Of a DNA stretch of 41,759 nt, positions 7,929-16,397 are shown piece after piece. The DNA comes from PVC group bacterium. GTDB taxonomy: Bacteria; Verrucomicrobiota; Kiritimatiellia; CAIKKV01. The notes beneath the pieces are model-generated. The model saw only the letters and a program-made list of their open reading frames with translations, did no database searches and was not told the origin of the DNA. Position numbers and translations under genes: made by a program. The DNA lies in NCBI GenBank assembly GCA_945898015.1, contig CAMDGM010000006.1, positions 75,032 to 116,790 of the forward strand, written 5' to 3'. The stretch's first letter is position 1. Every line of letters starts with the position of its first letter.

Positions 7929-10052
7929 TCAGCTCCGCTCCACTTTGAAAATCGAGGCGGCCTTGCGGTCGATATCCACCACCGCCCGGCCCGCCTTGAC
8001 CGGAACGCGCTCGCCCGTGTCAACATTCACCAGCCAGACCGCGCCGCTCGCCGCCCCGAACGTCAGCCGGAACCGCGCCGCTTCGGGATAGTGATTCAAC
8101 ACAAACAGCACGGTCTCGTTCCGGCTTTTGTGCAGAATGGCGGAGCCGAGGTTGCGGGGCTGCACAAACTCCTGATGCCCGCCTTTTCCGCTCCAATCCA
8201 CCCAGCGCACCACCGTCTCGGGTTCAATGCGCACCGCCGCCTCGATCCCGTGCTGCAGAATCAGGCCGGACACCCACCGGATGCTCGCGAGGCTTTCCTC
8301 CTCCGGCTTCTCCTGCGCCAGCCAGTCCCGGTGCCAGATCACCCGGCCCTTGCCCAGCCGCACCTCCACGACCGGCTTGGTGCCGCCCGGCCGCCGCAAG
8401 CCCAGGAACCGGATCGCCCGGCCGTGCTCGTTCCGGCCCGGCCAGGGGCCGCTCACCACCACCACGCCGCCCTGGCTCGCATACGCGCGCAAGGACCGGC
8501 TGGCCGCCGCCTCGATCACCGGGGAGCCCGGCAGGAAGGCCATCGGATAGCGTTTCAGCCGCTCCGGCTTTGCCAGCACATCCACCACGCCGGGCTGCAG
8601 GCCGGCCTCCTCAATCAGCCGGAACAACCCGTAATACTCCTGCGAGGCCCGGCCGGCCGCCACACCGTCGATCGACGGCGCACCGACGTGCTGGTTGTTG
8701 TCGTCACACGGCATGGGATCGCCCACCGCGGTGTGCACGTGCTGAAGCAGGTCGTACACGATCGCCACATCCGTCTGCGGCACGAGGGCGTCCCACTCCC
8801 GGATCCGGTTGAACAGCAGGTCTGTGGTCTCCTGGAACACCTGCAGGCTGGGCCGCGGATGACCGTGCGAGCTGACCGGCGCGTCGCCCCAGCAGTCGCG
8901 ATCGTGGAACATGAACCAGTCGATGGCCTTGCACCCCTGCGCCAGCGCGCAGCGCGCCATGAACCGCATGTGGTCGTCGGACACGCGCGTCGGCAGCACC
9001 TTGTTCCAGGTGCCGGACATGAACTCCGCCGACCAGGTATACCCGACGCTGGCGTTCATCAGCTTCAGCACGCGGGCCATCGACTGATAGCCCGAATAGC
9101 TCATGAACGTGCCGCGATAAAAATCATAGCCCACCAGCCCGCCCGGGCCCACCGCCTTCTCGAACGCCGGCATCCGGGTCGGCACGCCTTCCGGCAGGTG
9201 GGGGTTGAAATTGGTCATGAAGGTGACCTCCTTCACCCCGTTGGCCTCGTGCATGGCGCGCAACTCGCGGATGTATCGGCACATGCACCAGGACTTGAAC
9301 TCCACCCAGTCCGTGTACCAGGCCAGGTCTTCCCCCAGCTGCTCGGGCACCGCGCGCGGCGGCGCCACGGAGTCCAGGGACGCATAGGCCCGCCCGTACG
9401 GCAGGCGCTTCACCGAGCCGTATTTTTCCTTCAGGAACTGGTGATAAAATCCACCCGGCCCGACGTTCACCGGGTTGTAGTCGGAATCCAGGAATCCGTC
9501 CCGGACAATATAGCTGATCTCGTTGTCGAGGTTGACCATCGTGATGCAACCGCCCGCCGATTTCAGGCGGGGCCGGATGAGGGGATCCACCACCGCGAAC
9601 CATTTCCGGCACCAGTCCAGGTACTCGGGATGCAGATAGGACGGCTGAGAGCCCTCCTTCTTCCCGATCCAATAGCCCTGGGTCGTGCGATTCTGATAAT
9701 CCCAGACCATCGTGTTGGGATCGCCCAGCACCAGCCAGGGGGGGTAGCCGCCATGTACCATCTCGTTGCAGCAGAACGGGCCGCAGCGGAAATTCAGGTT
9801 GAGCCCCGACTTCTGCACCAGGTCGAGGAACTTCATCAGGTTCAGCCTCGGGTTGGTTTTGCCCTCAAAGTCGAGCACGCCCGCCGGATGCCGCTTGTCC
9901 GGCGCGCCCACCAGGTGGGTGCCCCATTGCACATACGTGGTGACGCACCGAAGCCCGGTGTCCTTCAGCCGTTCAAGCAACACCGGCCAGTACCGCGGAT
10001 CCGTGCGAAAATACTGGATCTCCGCCCCGAAAATCTCTTTTGCCGATAACAT
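7929..10052 (-). CDS. GH35/GH42-clan beta-galactosidase-like glycoside hydrolase
   Basis: Glycoside hydrolase of clan GH-A, closest by eye to GH35 beta-galactosidases; 707 aa. N-terminal motifs GAEIQYFRTDPRYW and LKDTGLRCVTTYVQWGTH match the GH35 pattern, as does RCGPFCCNEMVHGGYPPWLV. The acid/base Glu is in MVNLDNEISY (about residue 178). A nucleophile Glu is likely in YTWSAEFMSG. A glutamine-amidotransferase-like beta-galactosidase trimerisation fold may follow (YPMAFLPGSPVIEAAASRSLRAY), as in GH42 and some GH35 relatives. The longest frame begins 36 nt upstream, but GAGGAGGG stands 7 nt before ATG 10052, so this start is chosen. No signal peptide. Last gene of an isomerase-esterase-glycosidase operon. 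Confidence 0.85.
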   Translation of the reverse strand: MLSAKEIFGAEIQYFRTDPRYWPVLLERLKDTGLRCVTTYVQWGTHLVGAPDKRHPAGVLDFEGKTNPRLNLMKFLDLVQKSGLNLNFRCGPFCCNEMVHGGYPPWLVLGDPNTMVWDYQNRTTQGYWIGKKEGSQPSYLHPEYLDWCRKWFAVVDPLIRPRLKSAGGCITMVNLDNEISYIVRDGFLDSDYNPVNVGPGGFYHQFLKEKYGSVKRLPYGRAYASLDSVAPPRAVPEQLGEDLAWYTDWVEFKSWCMCRYIRELRAMHEANGVKEVTFMTNFNPHLPEGVPTRMPAFEKAVGPGGLVGYDFYRGTFMSYSGYQSMARVLKLMNASVGYTWSAEFMSGTWNKVLPTRVSDDHMRFMARCALAQGCKAIDWFMFHDRDCWGDAPVSSHGHPRPSLQVFQETTDLLFNRIREWDALVPQTDVAIVYDLLQHVHTAVGDPMPCDDNNQHVGAPSIDGVAAGRASQEYYGLFRLIEEAGLQPGVVDVLAKPERLKRYPMAFLPGSPVIEAAASRSLRAYASQGGVVVVSGPWPGRNEHGRAIRFLGLRRPGGTKPVVEVRLGKGRVIWHRDWLAQEKPEEESLASIRWVSGLILQHGIEAAVRIEPETVVRWVDWSGKGGHQEFVQPRNLGSAILHKSRNETVLFVLNHYPEAARFRLTFGAASGAVWLVNVDTGERVPVKAGRAVVDIDRKAASIFKVERS

Positions 10053-10091
10053 GTCAACCCTCCTCGTTCCCCGAACACGCCGAAACACACC

Positions 10092-10856
10092 TCACCCGCC
10101 GCCGGCAGTCATCACCGACTGGATAAATTCCATCATCAGCGGCACGGCCGGTTCAAACATGCCGTGGCCGTAGCCCTCCAGCTCATACAACGTCACGCGT
10201 GAATGGCCGTTGATCTTCAACATGCGCATCAGATACGCATTCTCCTCGTATCGCCCGAGCATCTCCTTCTCGCGGTCGCCCGTGACCAGCAGAATCGGGA
10301 AGGCGGCCGCCCGCGCATGAAACAGGGGCGCCCCGTCATCCACCACCGGCTGACGCTCCGTGATGCCCCGCTCCTTGCGGATGGTGAAATGGGTGATGGC
10401 GTGCCCGCTCAGGGGAACAAGCCCGGCCAGCCGGTCGGCGTCGATCCCGTGCGCCCCCAGCCACCGCTTGTCGAGCCCCATCATGAGCGACAGATACGCG
10501 CCGGACGAGTGGCCGGCCACGAAGATCCGGTCCGCCCGGCCGCCATACTCGGCCGCATGCCGGAACGCCCAGGCGACCGCCGCCGCCGCATCTTCCAGAT
10601 AAGCGGGACACTGGACCTGCGGCGACAGCCGGTAATTGGCCGACATGACCACCAGATCCCGGTTCTGGAAAAGTTCCGGAATCGCCTTGTCCCCCCAGGC
10701 CAGCCCCCCCCCGTGGAACCAGACCACCACCGGCAGCCCGGTCGCACCCTCCGGCGCCGACACGTCCAGCCGGCACCGCTCCCGCTGGTACGGCGTCAGG
10801 TCCGCCCGCTCCGGGGAGTAATACGGAAGATCGGAGACAATCCGGGTGGCCGTCAC
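10092..10856 (-). CDS. Alpha/beta hydrolase, carboxylesterase (BD-FAE / HSL-like)
   Basis: Serine esterase of 254 aa, likely a deacylase acting on sugar esters. The oxyanion motif HGGG is at 48-51, the nucleophile elbow GHSSG puts serine at 117, and later motifs ILLVTGDREK and ELEGYGHGMFE supply the expected Asp and His. It has no signal peptide. It starts with GTG at 10856, immediately after the TAA of the upstream isomerase gene (TAAGTG junction), so translation is probably coupled. The following GH35-like gene starts 40 bp downstream. Its place between a sugar isomerase and a galactosidase suggests removal of acetyl or other ester groups from the same glycan; this is inferred. Confidence 0.85.
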   Translation of the reverse strand: MTATRIVSDLPYYSPERADLTPYQRERCRLDVSAPEGATGLPVVVWFHGGGLAWGDKAIPELFQNRDLVVMSANYRLSPQVQCPAYLEDAAAAVAWAFRHAAEYGGRADRIFVAGHSSGAYLSLMMGLDKRWLGAHGIDADRLAGLVPLSGHAITHFTIRKERGITERQPVVDDGAPLFHARAAAFPILLVTGDREKEMLGRYEENAYLMRMLKINGHSRVTLYELEGYGHGMFEPAVPLMMEFIQSVMTAGGG

Positions 10857-11732
10857 TTAAACCGCTTCCGCCACAAACCGCTTCAGGTTCTCGAGGCCCA
10901 CGGCAATCCCCTTGATCGGGTCCTCCATCCCTTCGAACTCGATGGAAAGCACCCCGTCATACCCCGCCCGCTTCATGATTCCCAGGCACTGCGCGATCGG
11001 CACATCGCCATGCCCGATGATGGAGCCGCGCAGGAAGTGGCCCGCGCGCGAACGGAACCAGCCCTGGCCGGGATTCGGCCCGCTGCCCGATTTGACATGG
11101 AAATCCTTGGCATGCACGTGACAGGCATACGGCATCACCCGGCCCAGCGCCTTCGGCGGATCGTCGTCCGCGCACAGGAAGTTGCCCATGTCCACCAGCA
11201 GCCCGAAATTAGGATGGTTCACGCCATTGGCCAGCTTTTCCACCCGCTCGCTGTCCTGACAGAAATACCCGTGATTCTCCACCATCGTCTTGATGCCCAT
11301 GTCCGCCGCCATCTCCGTGACCGCCCGGCAGCCCTTGATCAACGTGGGAAGGGCATCGTCAAACCCGCGCGGCCCCTTGTGCCCGGCCGGAAAGCCGCCC
11401 GTGGCGTCGTGCCGCATGCCCGGCGCGCCCAGGATCTGGGCCACGCGCAGCTCGTCCTTCAGCCGCGCGGCCTCGGCCTTCCAGTCGCCGTTGCTCCCTT
11501 TCAGGAAATCCGCGCCAATCGTGTAATTGGCGATCGGCAGGCCCGCCTTGTCGCACGCCTCCCGGATCCGAGGCGCGAACGTCAGCGCGGTTTCGCCCTT
11601 GGGCAGCGAGAGCGTCGAAAACTCGATCACGTCAAAGCCCATTTCCTTGGTTTTCGGAATAATGTCCAACTGGCTCATCACGCCCTTGCCGACCAGTTGA
11701 CTGAAACTATACGAACTGACGCCCAATTTCAT
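10857..11732 (-). CDS. Sugar phosphate isomerase/epimerase (xylose-isomerase-like TIM barrel)
   Basis: TIM-barrel enzyme of the AP-endonuclease-2/xylose-isomerase-like family, which isomerises or epimerises keto-sugars or inositols using a divalent metal; 291 aa. The candidate metal ligands fit the family: E152 in MVENHGY, D181 in LLVDMGNF, the HVHAKD histidines at about 205-207, and a late Glu in LSIEFEG. A much longer frame exists, but AAAGGAG with 5 nt spacing precedes ATG 11732 and the protein begins MKLGVSSYSF, typical of the family. It lacks a signal peptide. First gene of the minus-strand operon with the esterase and the GH35-like enzyme, suggesting it handles the released monosaccharide. 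Confidence 0.88.
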   Translation of the reverse strand: MKLGVSSYSFSQLVGKGVMSQLDIIPKTKEMGFDVIEFSTLSLPKGETALTFAPRIREACDKAGLPIANYTIGADFLKGSNGDWKAEAARLKDELRVAQILGAPGMRHDATGGFPAGHKGPRGFDDALPTLIKGCRAVTEMAADMGIKTMVENHGYFCQDSERVEKLANGVNHPNFGLLVDMGNFLCADDDPPKALGRVMPYACHVHAKDFHVKSGSGPNPGQGWFRSRAGHFLRGSIIGHGDVPIAQCLGIMKRAGYDGVLSIEFEGMEDPIKGIAVGLENLKRFVAEAV

Positions 11733-11842
11733 GACCGCTCCTTTGCTGGTTTCCATTGCGGAGTACCTTGCCAGAATGGAGGAAAGAATCAACCCATAAA
11801 TAACTTGATCGCCTCCCCCGATGTGGGTTACAAGACGCCCAT

Positions 11843-12036
11843 CATGACACCCAGCCCCGGCATCAAAAACCTCGAATACGCCTGCCCGGACGGACTCCCC
11901 CTGCACCTGGATCTTTACCTGCCCAAGGACACAAAACGCCCCGCGCCCGCGGTTCTCTGGGCCGTCGGCGGCGGCTGGGGACGTTGCGACCAATGCCCTC
12001 GTAATCGATTTCTTCACGGAAAAATTAGGCCGCTAA
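11843..12036 (+). pseudogene. Internally deleted alpha/beta hydrolase (BD-FAE-like) remnant
   Basis: From ATG 11843 the frame encodes an esterase N-terminus (DGLPLHLDLYLPKDTKRPAP then AVLWAVGGGWG, the degenerate HGGG oxyanion region). It then shifts. Starting near 11979, the next frame reads a plausible esterase C-terminus, DVATNALVIDFFTEKLGR, and stops at TAA 12034-12036. About 50 N-terminal and 18 C-terminal residues are kept and the whole catalytic middle is missing, with a frame change at the join. It diverges from the isomerase operon. A real small protein of about 80 aa in the first frame is possible but unlikely. Confidence 0.6.
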
Positions 12037-12040
12037 GGCA

Positions 12041-12159
12041 GAGACGCCGTTACCCCCCTGTCATGCAAATTGGGCATGGAATCCAGTAGGTATCCGGGAG
12101 TTCCTATGGGATGCTAATGGTTGAGAACGCCGTTACATTGTCGAATGCCAGATGAGGCC
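12041..12159 (+). repeat. CGCCGTTAC repeat copies upstream of the ATPase gene
   Basis: Two related copies: GAGACGCCGTTAC (12041-12053) and TTGAGAACGCCGTTACATTG continuing to GATGAGGCC (12121-12159). The second closely matches a copy at 13651-13685 on the other side of the ATPase gene. The rest of the interval 12037-12246 shows no gene; an AT-richer stretch before 12247 probably holds the ATPase promoter. Confidence 0.5.
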
Positions 12160-12246
12160 GGCGGTCAGATAGCCGGCGTTAAGTGCTTGCAATTACCCCC
12201 ATTAATATGCACAGTAACCTCTAAATAACCCCTAATAAGGTGCATC

Positions 12247-13620
12247 GTGAAGCGAAATGCGCTTGCTTATCTGGTGGAATGGAAGAATCGCGAGAAACGA
12301 AAACCCCTTGTGGTGCGAGGCGCTCGCCAGGTGGGGAAATCATACTTGGTCGAGGATTTTGCCAAACGCGAGTTCTCGATCCAGTTGACAGTCAATGCCG
12401 ATCGCGATCGGGAATTCCTGCGGAGAATCGTCCAAGAACCCCCAGCCCGAATGTTGCAGTTACTGGAACTGGAATACGACCGGCGACTCATTCCCGGGGA
12501 GACGCTGATCTTTTTCGACGAAATCCAGGCGGTTCCCGAACTCCTCGCACGACTCCGTTACTTCTACGAGGAGATACCCGCCCTCCACGTCATAGCGGCA
12601 GGTTCGCTTTTGGATTTCGTGCTGGAAGACCATTCGTTCTCCATGCCGGTCGGACGCATCGAGTACCTGCACCTCGGCCCCATGACGTTCGGCGAGTTTC
12701 TTGACGCAACCGGCAACGAACGATGGTCCGGCTTCCTCCTCGCCTTCGGTTGCGGGGGGGCCATGCCCGATACCGCGCACCACACGCTCTTGCGGCTATT
12801 CCGCACCTTCCTGACGCTGGGAGGCATGCCCGAGGCGGTCGAGACGTATGCGCGTACGCATTCTTTGCTGGAAGCCGACCGGATCAAAGAATCGATCCTC
12901 AGCACCCTTCGCGACGACTTCACCAAGTACAGCCGGAGTGTGAACCACGAGCGGTTGCTCAGGGTGTTTGGGCGCTTGCCGGCTTTGGTCGGACAGAGAT
13001 TCAAGTTCGTGAACGTATCGCGGGAGGACTCGGCGCGAGAGATCGGGCGTTGTCTCCACCTGCTGGAGCTTGCGCGGCTCGTTTACAAGGTCCGCCAGTC
13101 TTCGTGCTCCGGACTGCCGGTGGGGGCGGCAGCCAAGGAGAATGCGTTCAAACTACTGTTTCTCGACTGCGGCCTGCTTCTGCGAGCCGGCGGTCTTGGA
13201 GCGGCGGCCTTGGAGCGCGAGCCGGATCTGATGCTGGTGAACGCCGGCGCCGCGGTCGAACAAGTGGTGGGGCAACACCTTCTTTACGCAAGACCGCCCT
13301 GGGAGGAACCGGAACTCTTCTACTGGGCGAGGGAGAAGCCCACGTCCGCGGCGGAGGTGGACTATGTAATCACCTGCGGCGGACAGATCGTTCCGGTGGA
13401 GGTCAAGGCGGGCAAAACGGGGCGGTTGCGGTCGCTGTGGCAATTTGTGGCCGAGAAAAAAACCCGTTTGGCCCTGCGTTTTAACGCCGACAAACCCTCC
13501 CTGCTGGATGACACCGACACGATGCACGACGGAGCCAAAATCTCCTATCGCCTTCTTTCTCTGCCCCTCTATCTGATCGACCACGCTCACCGGCTGGCGG
13601 ACGAAGCGGCCCGTCGATAG
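12247..13620 (+). CDS. AAA-family ATPase with DUF4143 domain
   Basis: P-loop ATPase of the AAA_14/DUF4143 group, 457 aa, the normal family length. Walker A is GARQVGKS at 25-32, Walker B is LIFFDEIQ at about 87-94, and the sensor-like AAGSLLDF follows. The C-terminal DUF4143 part ends with VDYVI (D372), then PVEVKAGKTGRLRSL (E385, K387), a D-ExK pattern reminiscent of PD-(D/E)XK nucleases. The family is widespread, often multicopy and of unsettled function. It starts with GTG at 12247, with AAGG 6 nt upstream. It stands alone, flanked by related repeats, between an esterase pseudogene and the large transport operon. It looks less GC-biased than neighbours, consistent with acquisition by transfer (inference). 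Confidence 0.92.
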   Translation: MKRNALAYLVEWKNREKRKPLVVRGARQVGKSYLVEDFAKREFSIQLTVNADRDREFLRRIVQEPPARMLQLLELEYDRRLIPGETLIFFDEIQAVPELLARLRYFYEEIPALHVIAAGSLLDFVLEDHSFSMPVGRIEYLHLGPMTFGEFLDATGNERWSGFLLAFGCGGAMPDTAHHTLLRLFRTFLTLGGMPEAVETYARTHSLLEADRIKESILSTLRDDFTKYSRSVNHERLLRVFGRLPALVGQRFKFVNVSREDSAREIGRCLHLLELARLVYKVRQSSCSGLPVGAAAKENAFKLLFLDCGLLLRAGGLGAAALEREPDLMLVNAGAAVEQVVGQHLLYARPPWEEPELFYWAREKPTSAAEVDYVITCGGQIVPVEVKAGKTGRLRSLWQFVAEKKTRLALRFNADKPSLLDDTDTMHDGAKISYRLLSLPLYLIDHAHRLADEAARR

Positions 13621-13650
13621 GAAGTCATACCGTTGCTTAATATAGGGCTG

Positions 13651-13687
13651 TTGAGAGCGCCGTTACCTTGTCGAGATATGAGGCCTA
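13651..13687 (+). repeat. CGCCGTTAC repeat, downstream copy
   Basis: TTGAGAGCGCCGTTACCTTG followed by TCGAGATATGAGGCC. It matches 12121-12159 with few changes and a short gap, in the same orientation, so the ATPase gene lies between direct repeats. Its last 20 bp (13668-13687) recur inverted, with one mismatch, at 28199-28218 beside the REP transposase. Confidence 0.6.
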
Positions 13688-13754
13688 GTCCACATGAAAG
13701 ACCCCTATCCTATCCCCCAAGCCGGGCTGTTCCGGGCCGGCGCCCAGCGCGGCC

Positions 13755-13824
13755 TTCCGGAACCGCTAATCCGGAAAATGAAAAAGAAACGTTTTTTCCT
13801 TTCTCCGGAGGAATGCTTCCGGTA
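13755..13824. promoter_or_regulatory. Two pairs of TCCGG palindromes upstream of the transport operon
   Basis: TTCCGGAA (13755-13762) and ATCCGGAA (13769-13776), then CTCCGGAG (13803-13810) and TTCCGGTA (13817-13824). Both pairs have a 14-bp start-to-start distance. They sit 40-110 bp before the first gene of the transport operon. They resemble the TTCCGGAA sites at 2626-2650. An operator array is an inference; no promoter hexamers stood out clearly in the 13621-13865 gap. Confidence 0.25.
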
Positions 13825-13865
13825 CGATCTAGCCTTTCTTTTGGGCATAAAAGAGAGAGGTTTGT

Positions 13866-16397
13866 TTGGCTGATGCGCCCCCCCCATCCCAGCCCGGTGG
13901 ACTGACGTTCCGATCCGTTGTGGTATCCCTGGCAGCCCTGCTGTTTATGGGGATCTGGATCGAATACGTCGAACGCTTCCTCAATTATGGGGGGCCCCTG
14001 GCCGAAAACTCGCCGCCCAACAGCGCCGTGGGCATCATTCTCCTCGTCATCGGCATCGGCGCCGTGCTCTACCGCTTCCGCGCCTCGCTCCGCCTCTGCT
14101 CCCGCGAACTCGTCGTCATCTACGCCTCCCTCGTCCTCGCCGCCCCCCTCATGACCCAGGGCCTCTGGGGCCGCCTCGCGGGCCTCATCGTCGCCATCCC
14201 CAACAACCAGGACTTCAAGTCCTACACCAGCCTCCCCCCCCAGCTCTGGCCGCACGGCGAAAACCTGCTGACCGGCAGCCCGCTCGACAAACCCGCTGTC
14301 CTTCAAAACACGGACCCGGAGACGACCACACCCGCCACGCTGGTCTTCACCGTGGACCGCTTTGACGCCAAGGGGCGCGAACGCCTCGTGCCGGGGGAAG
14401 CCTTCCTGTTCACCGCGCTCGTCAAAACCGAGATGCTCCAGAAAAATTCCTCCTATTTCCTCGCCGGCCAGACCGATTCCGGCCCGCTTCGCCCGATCCT
14501 GACGCTCACCGCCACCACCCGCGCCACCCTGGCGCTCCCCGACGGCTACGAGCGCATCGGCGTCTGCCCGCTGAACGTGCCGCCCGATCTCGAAAAAACC
14601 ATGCGCTTTGAAATCGGCATCCGCGGGCCCGGCCGGCTGAGCGTCCGCCAGGTCGAGTTTTTCAACGTCGAAGCCGTCCAGGGCCTCTATTCCGGCAGAA
14701 ACGTGGCCCGTGAACGCGACCTCTCCAAGCTCGGGCCCAACGACCGCAACTTCACCGTCGTCCGGCCGGACCACCTCTTTTCCCTCAAAGGCCTCCAGTA
14801 TCTCGCGACCGGCTTCATCCCCATGCGCCAGTGGATCCGGCCCTTTCTCGCCTGGTCCGCCCTCGTCGCGGCGCTCTTTGCCGGATTTCTCGGCCTGAAC
14901 CTGCTGATGCGCAAGCAATGGGCCGATCACGAACGGTTTTCCTTCCCCCTCACCATCCTGCCCCGCCACCTGTTCACGGAAACACCCGGGCCCGACGGCG
15001 CTCCCCGCCTCGCCATTTTCCGCAATCGCGTCATGTGGATCGGGTTCGCCTGCATGCTCCCATTGCTGATCCTCAAGGGCCTGCACTTCTATAATCCCGC
15101 CGTGCCGACGCCGGAGATTCCCGCAACCCCCCTCGCCCAATACGTGACGAGCCCGCTGGCCAAGGCCTACCTGCAGAACATCACTATTGCCAGCGGATCT
15201 TTCTGTATCCTGGCCATCGCCCTGATGGTGGAGACCCACATTCTCTTTTCCCTCTGGTCGTTCTTCCTCCTCTTCCAGCTCTGGAACCTGTGCGGGCCCG
15301 CCCTCAACCTCAACCGCATCCCCGGCTATCCCTGGAAAGACCAGCAGACCATGGGCGCCTACTTTGGCTACGCCCTCGTCGCCCTCGTCGTGGCGCGCCG
15401 CCACCTCGCGGATGTGTTCACGCTCATCTTCCGGCGGGCCGGGCCCCACGCAGACCCCGAGGTTCGCAGCACCGCCCAAACCTACCGGATCGCCCTCGCC
15501 CTCGTCGCGGTCTCCCTGGCGGGGCTCGCCCTCTGGGGCAATTGGACCCGCATGGGCGCGCTCCCCAGCCTCCTTTTCTTCGGGTATATGCTGATGCTCG
15601 GCTTCACGGCCGGGAAAATCCGGGCCGAATGCGGGGCCCCCTACGGCTACATCACCCCCTACATCGGCATGCAATTCGCCGGCGCGCTCGGCGGTTTCGC
15701 CTTCTTCGGCCCCACCGGCATGCTTGTGGCCACCATCGCCAGCGGCTTCATGACCACCGCCTGCTTCCTCCTCATCGCCCCCGTCCAGGTGGAAATGATG
15801 GAGCTCGGCCGCCACTTCGATGTCCGCCTCCGCGATGTCAGCGGCGGGCTCGTGCTCGGCCTCGTCGGCGGGCTCCTGGTCGGCGGCTTCGTGCTGCTCT
15901 GCTGGGCCTACGGCTACGGCGCCAACAACTTCCAGACCACCTGGCCCTACCAGCAGAACTGGTACTTCAACTACTTCCGCGGACCCGAAGCCGCCGCCGA
16001 CCGCGCCTTCGAGGCTGGCACGCTCCACGCCATTCCCGAAACCGGCATGCTCAACATGGCCCACAACATCAATGCCCAGGGGCTCGGCATCGGCGCGGTC
16101 ATCACCATCGTCCTGGCCTGGCTCCGCAGCCAGTTCATGTGGTTCCCCCTCCACCCGCTCGGATATCTGCTCGCCTCCACCTTCTTCATGTCCGGCGCCT
16201 GGTTCACCCTCCTGATCGCCTGGGCCATCCGCTCCCTCGTCTTCCGCATCGGCGGCGCCCAGGTCATCCGGAAGGGGCTCATCCCCTTCTGCATCGGCAT
16301 GTTCCTCGCCTGCATCGCCTCCCTGGTGCTCTTTGATGCCGCCGGCCTGATCCTGCGCCACCGGGGCATCACCAACATCTACAGTGCCATGCCATGA
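13866..16397 (+). CDS. Large OPT-like multi-spanning membrane protein (DUF6785/DUF6784-like)
   Basis: Polytopic inner-membrane protein of 843 aa resembling the DUF6784/DUF6785 proteins of PVC bacteria, which look like distant oligopeptide-transporter (OPT) relatives. Three N-terminal helices (about 15-125) are followed by a soluble, probably periplasmic insert of about 180 residues (125-305), then a long series of helices. Motifs include WADHERFSFPL, FQLWNLCGPALNLNRIPG and AECGAPYGYITPYIGMQ. The start is TTG at 13866, supported by AGAGAGG about 5 nt upstream; the next in-frame ATG would remove most of the first helix. It ends with an ATGA overlap with the giant permease gene. First gene of a seven-gene operon. 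Transport is likely; substrate unknown. Confidence 0.8.
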   Translation: MADAPPPSQPGGLTFRSVVVSLAALLFMGIWIEYVERFLNYGGPLAENSPPNSAVGIILLVIGIGAVLYRFRASLRLCSRELVVIYASLVLAAPLMTQGLWGRLAGLIVAIPNNQDFKSYTSLPPQLWPHGENLLTGSPLDKPAVLQNTDPETTTPATLVFTVDRFDAKGRERLVPGEAFLFTALVKTEMLQKNSSYFLAGQTDSGPLRPILTLTATTRATLALPDGYERIGVCPLNVPPDLEKTMRFEIGIRGPGRLSVRQVEFFNVEAVQGLYSGRNVARERDLSKLGPNDRNFTVVRPDHLFSLKGLQYLATGFIPMRQWIRPFLAWSALVAALFAGFLGLNLLMRKQWADHERFSFPLTILPRHLFTETPGPDGAPRLAIFRNRVMWIGFACMLPLLILKGLHFYNPAVPTPEIPATPLAQYVTSPLAKAYLQNITIASGSFCILAIALMVETHILFSLWSFFLLFQLWNLCGPALNLNRIPGYPWKDQQTMGAYFGYALVALVVARRHLADVFTLIFRRAGPHADPEVRSTAQTYRIALALVAVSLAGLALWGNWTRMGALPSLLFFGYMLMLGFTAGKIRAECGAPYGYITPYIGMQFAGALGGFAFFGPTGMLVATIASGFMTTACFLLIAPVQVEMMELGRHFDVRLRDVSGGLVLGLVGGLLVGGFVLLCWAYGYGANNFQTTWPYQQNWYFNYFRGPEAAADRAFEAGTLHAIPETGMLNMAHNINAQGLGIGAVITIVLAWLRSQFMWFPLHPLGYLLASTFFMSGAWFTLLIAWAIRSLVFRIGGAQVIRKGLIPFCIGMFLACIASLVLFDAAGLILRHRGITNIYSAMP

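Noticed and set aside
8091..10049. 652-aa plus-strand open frame opposite the GH35-like gene
   Set aside because: Arg/His/Pro-rich shadow of a gene with clear glycosidase motifs.
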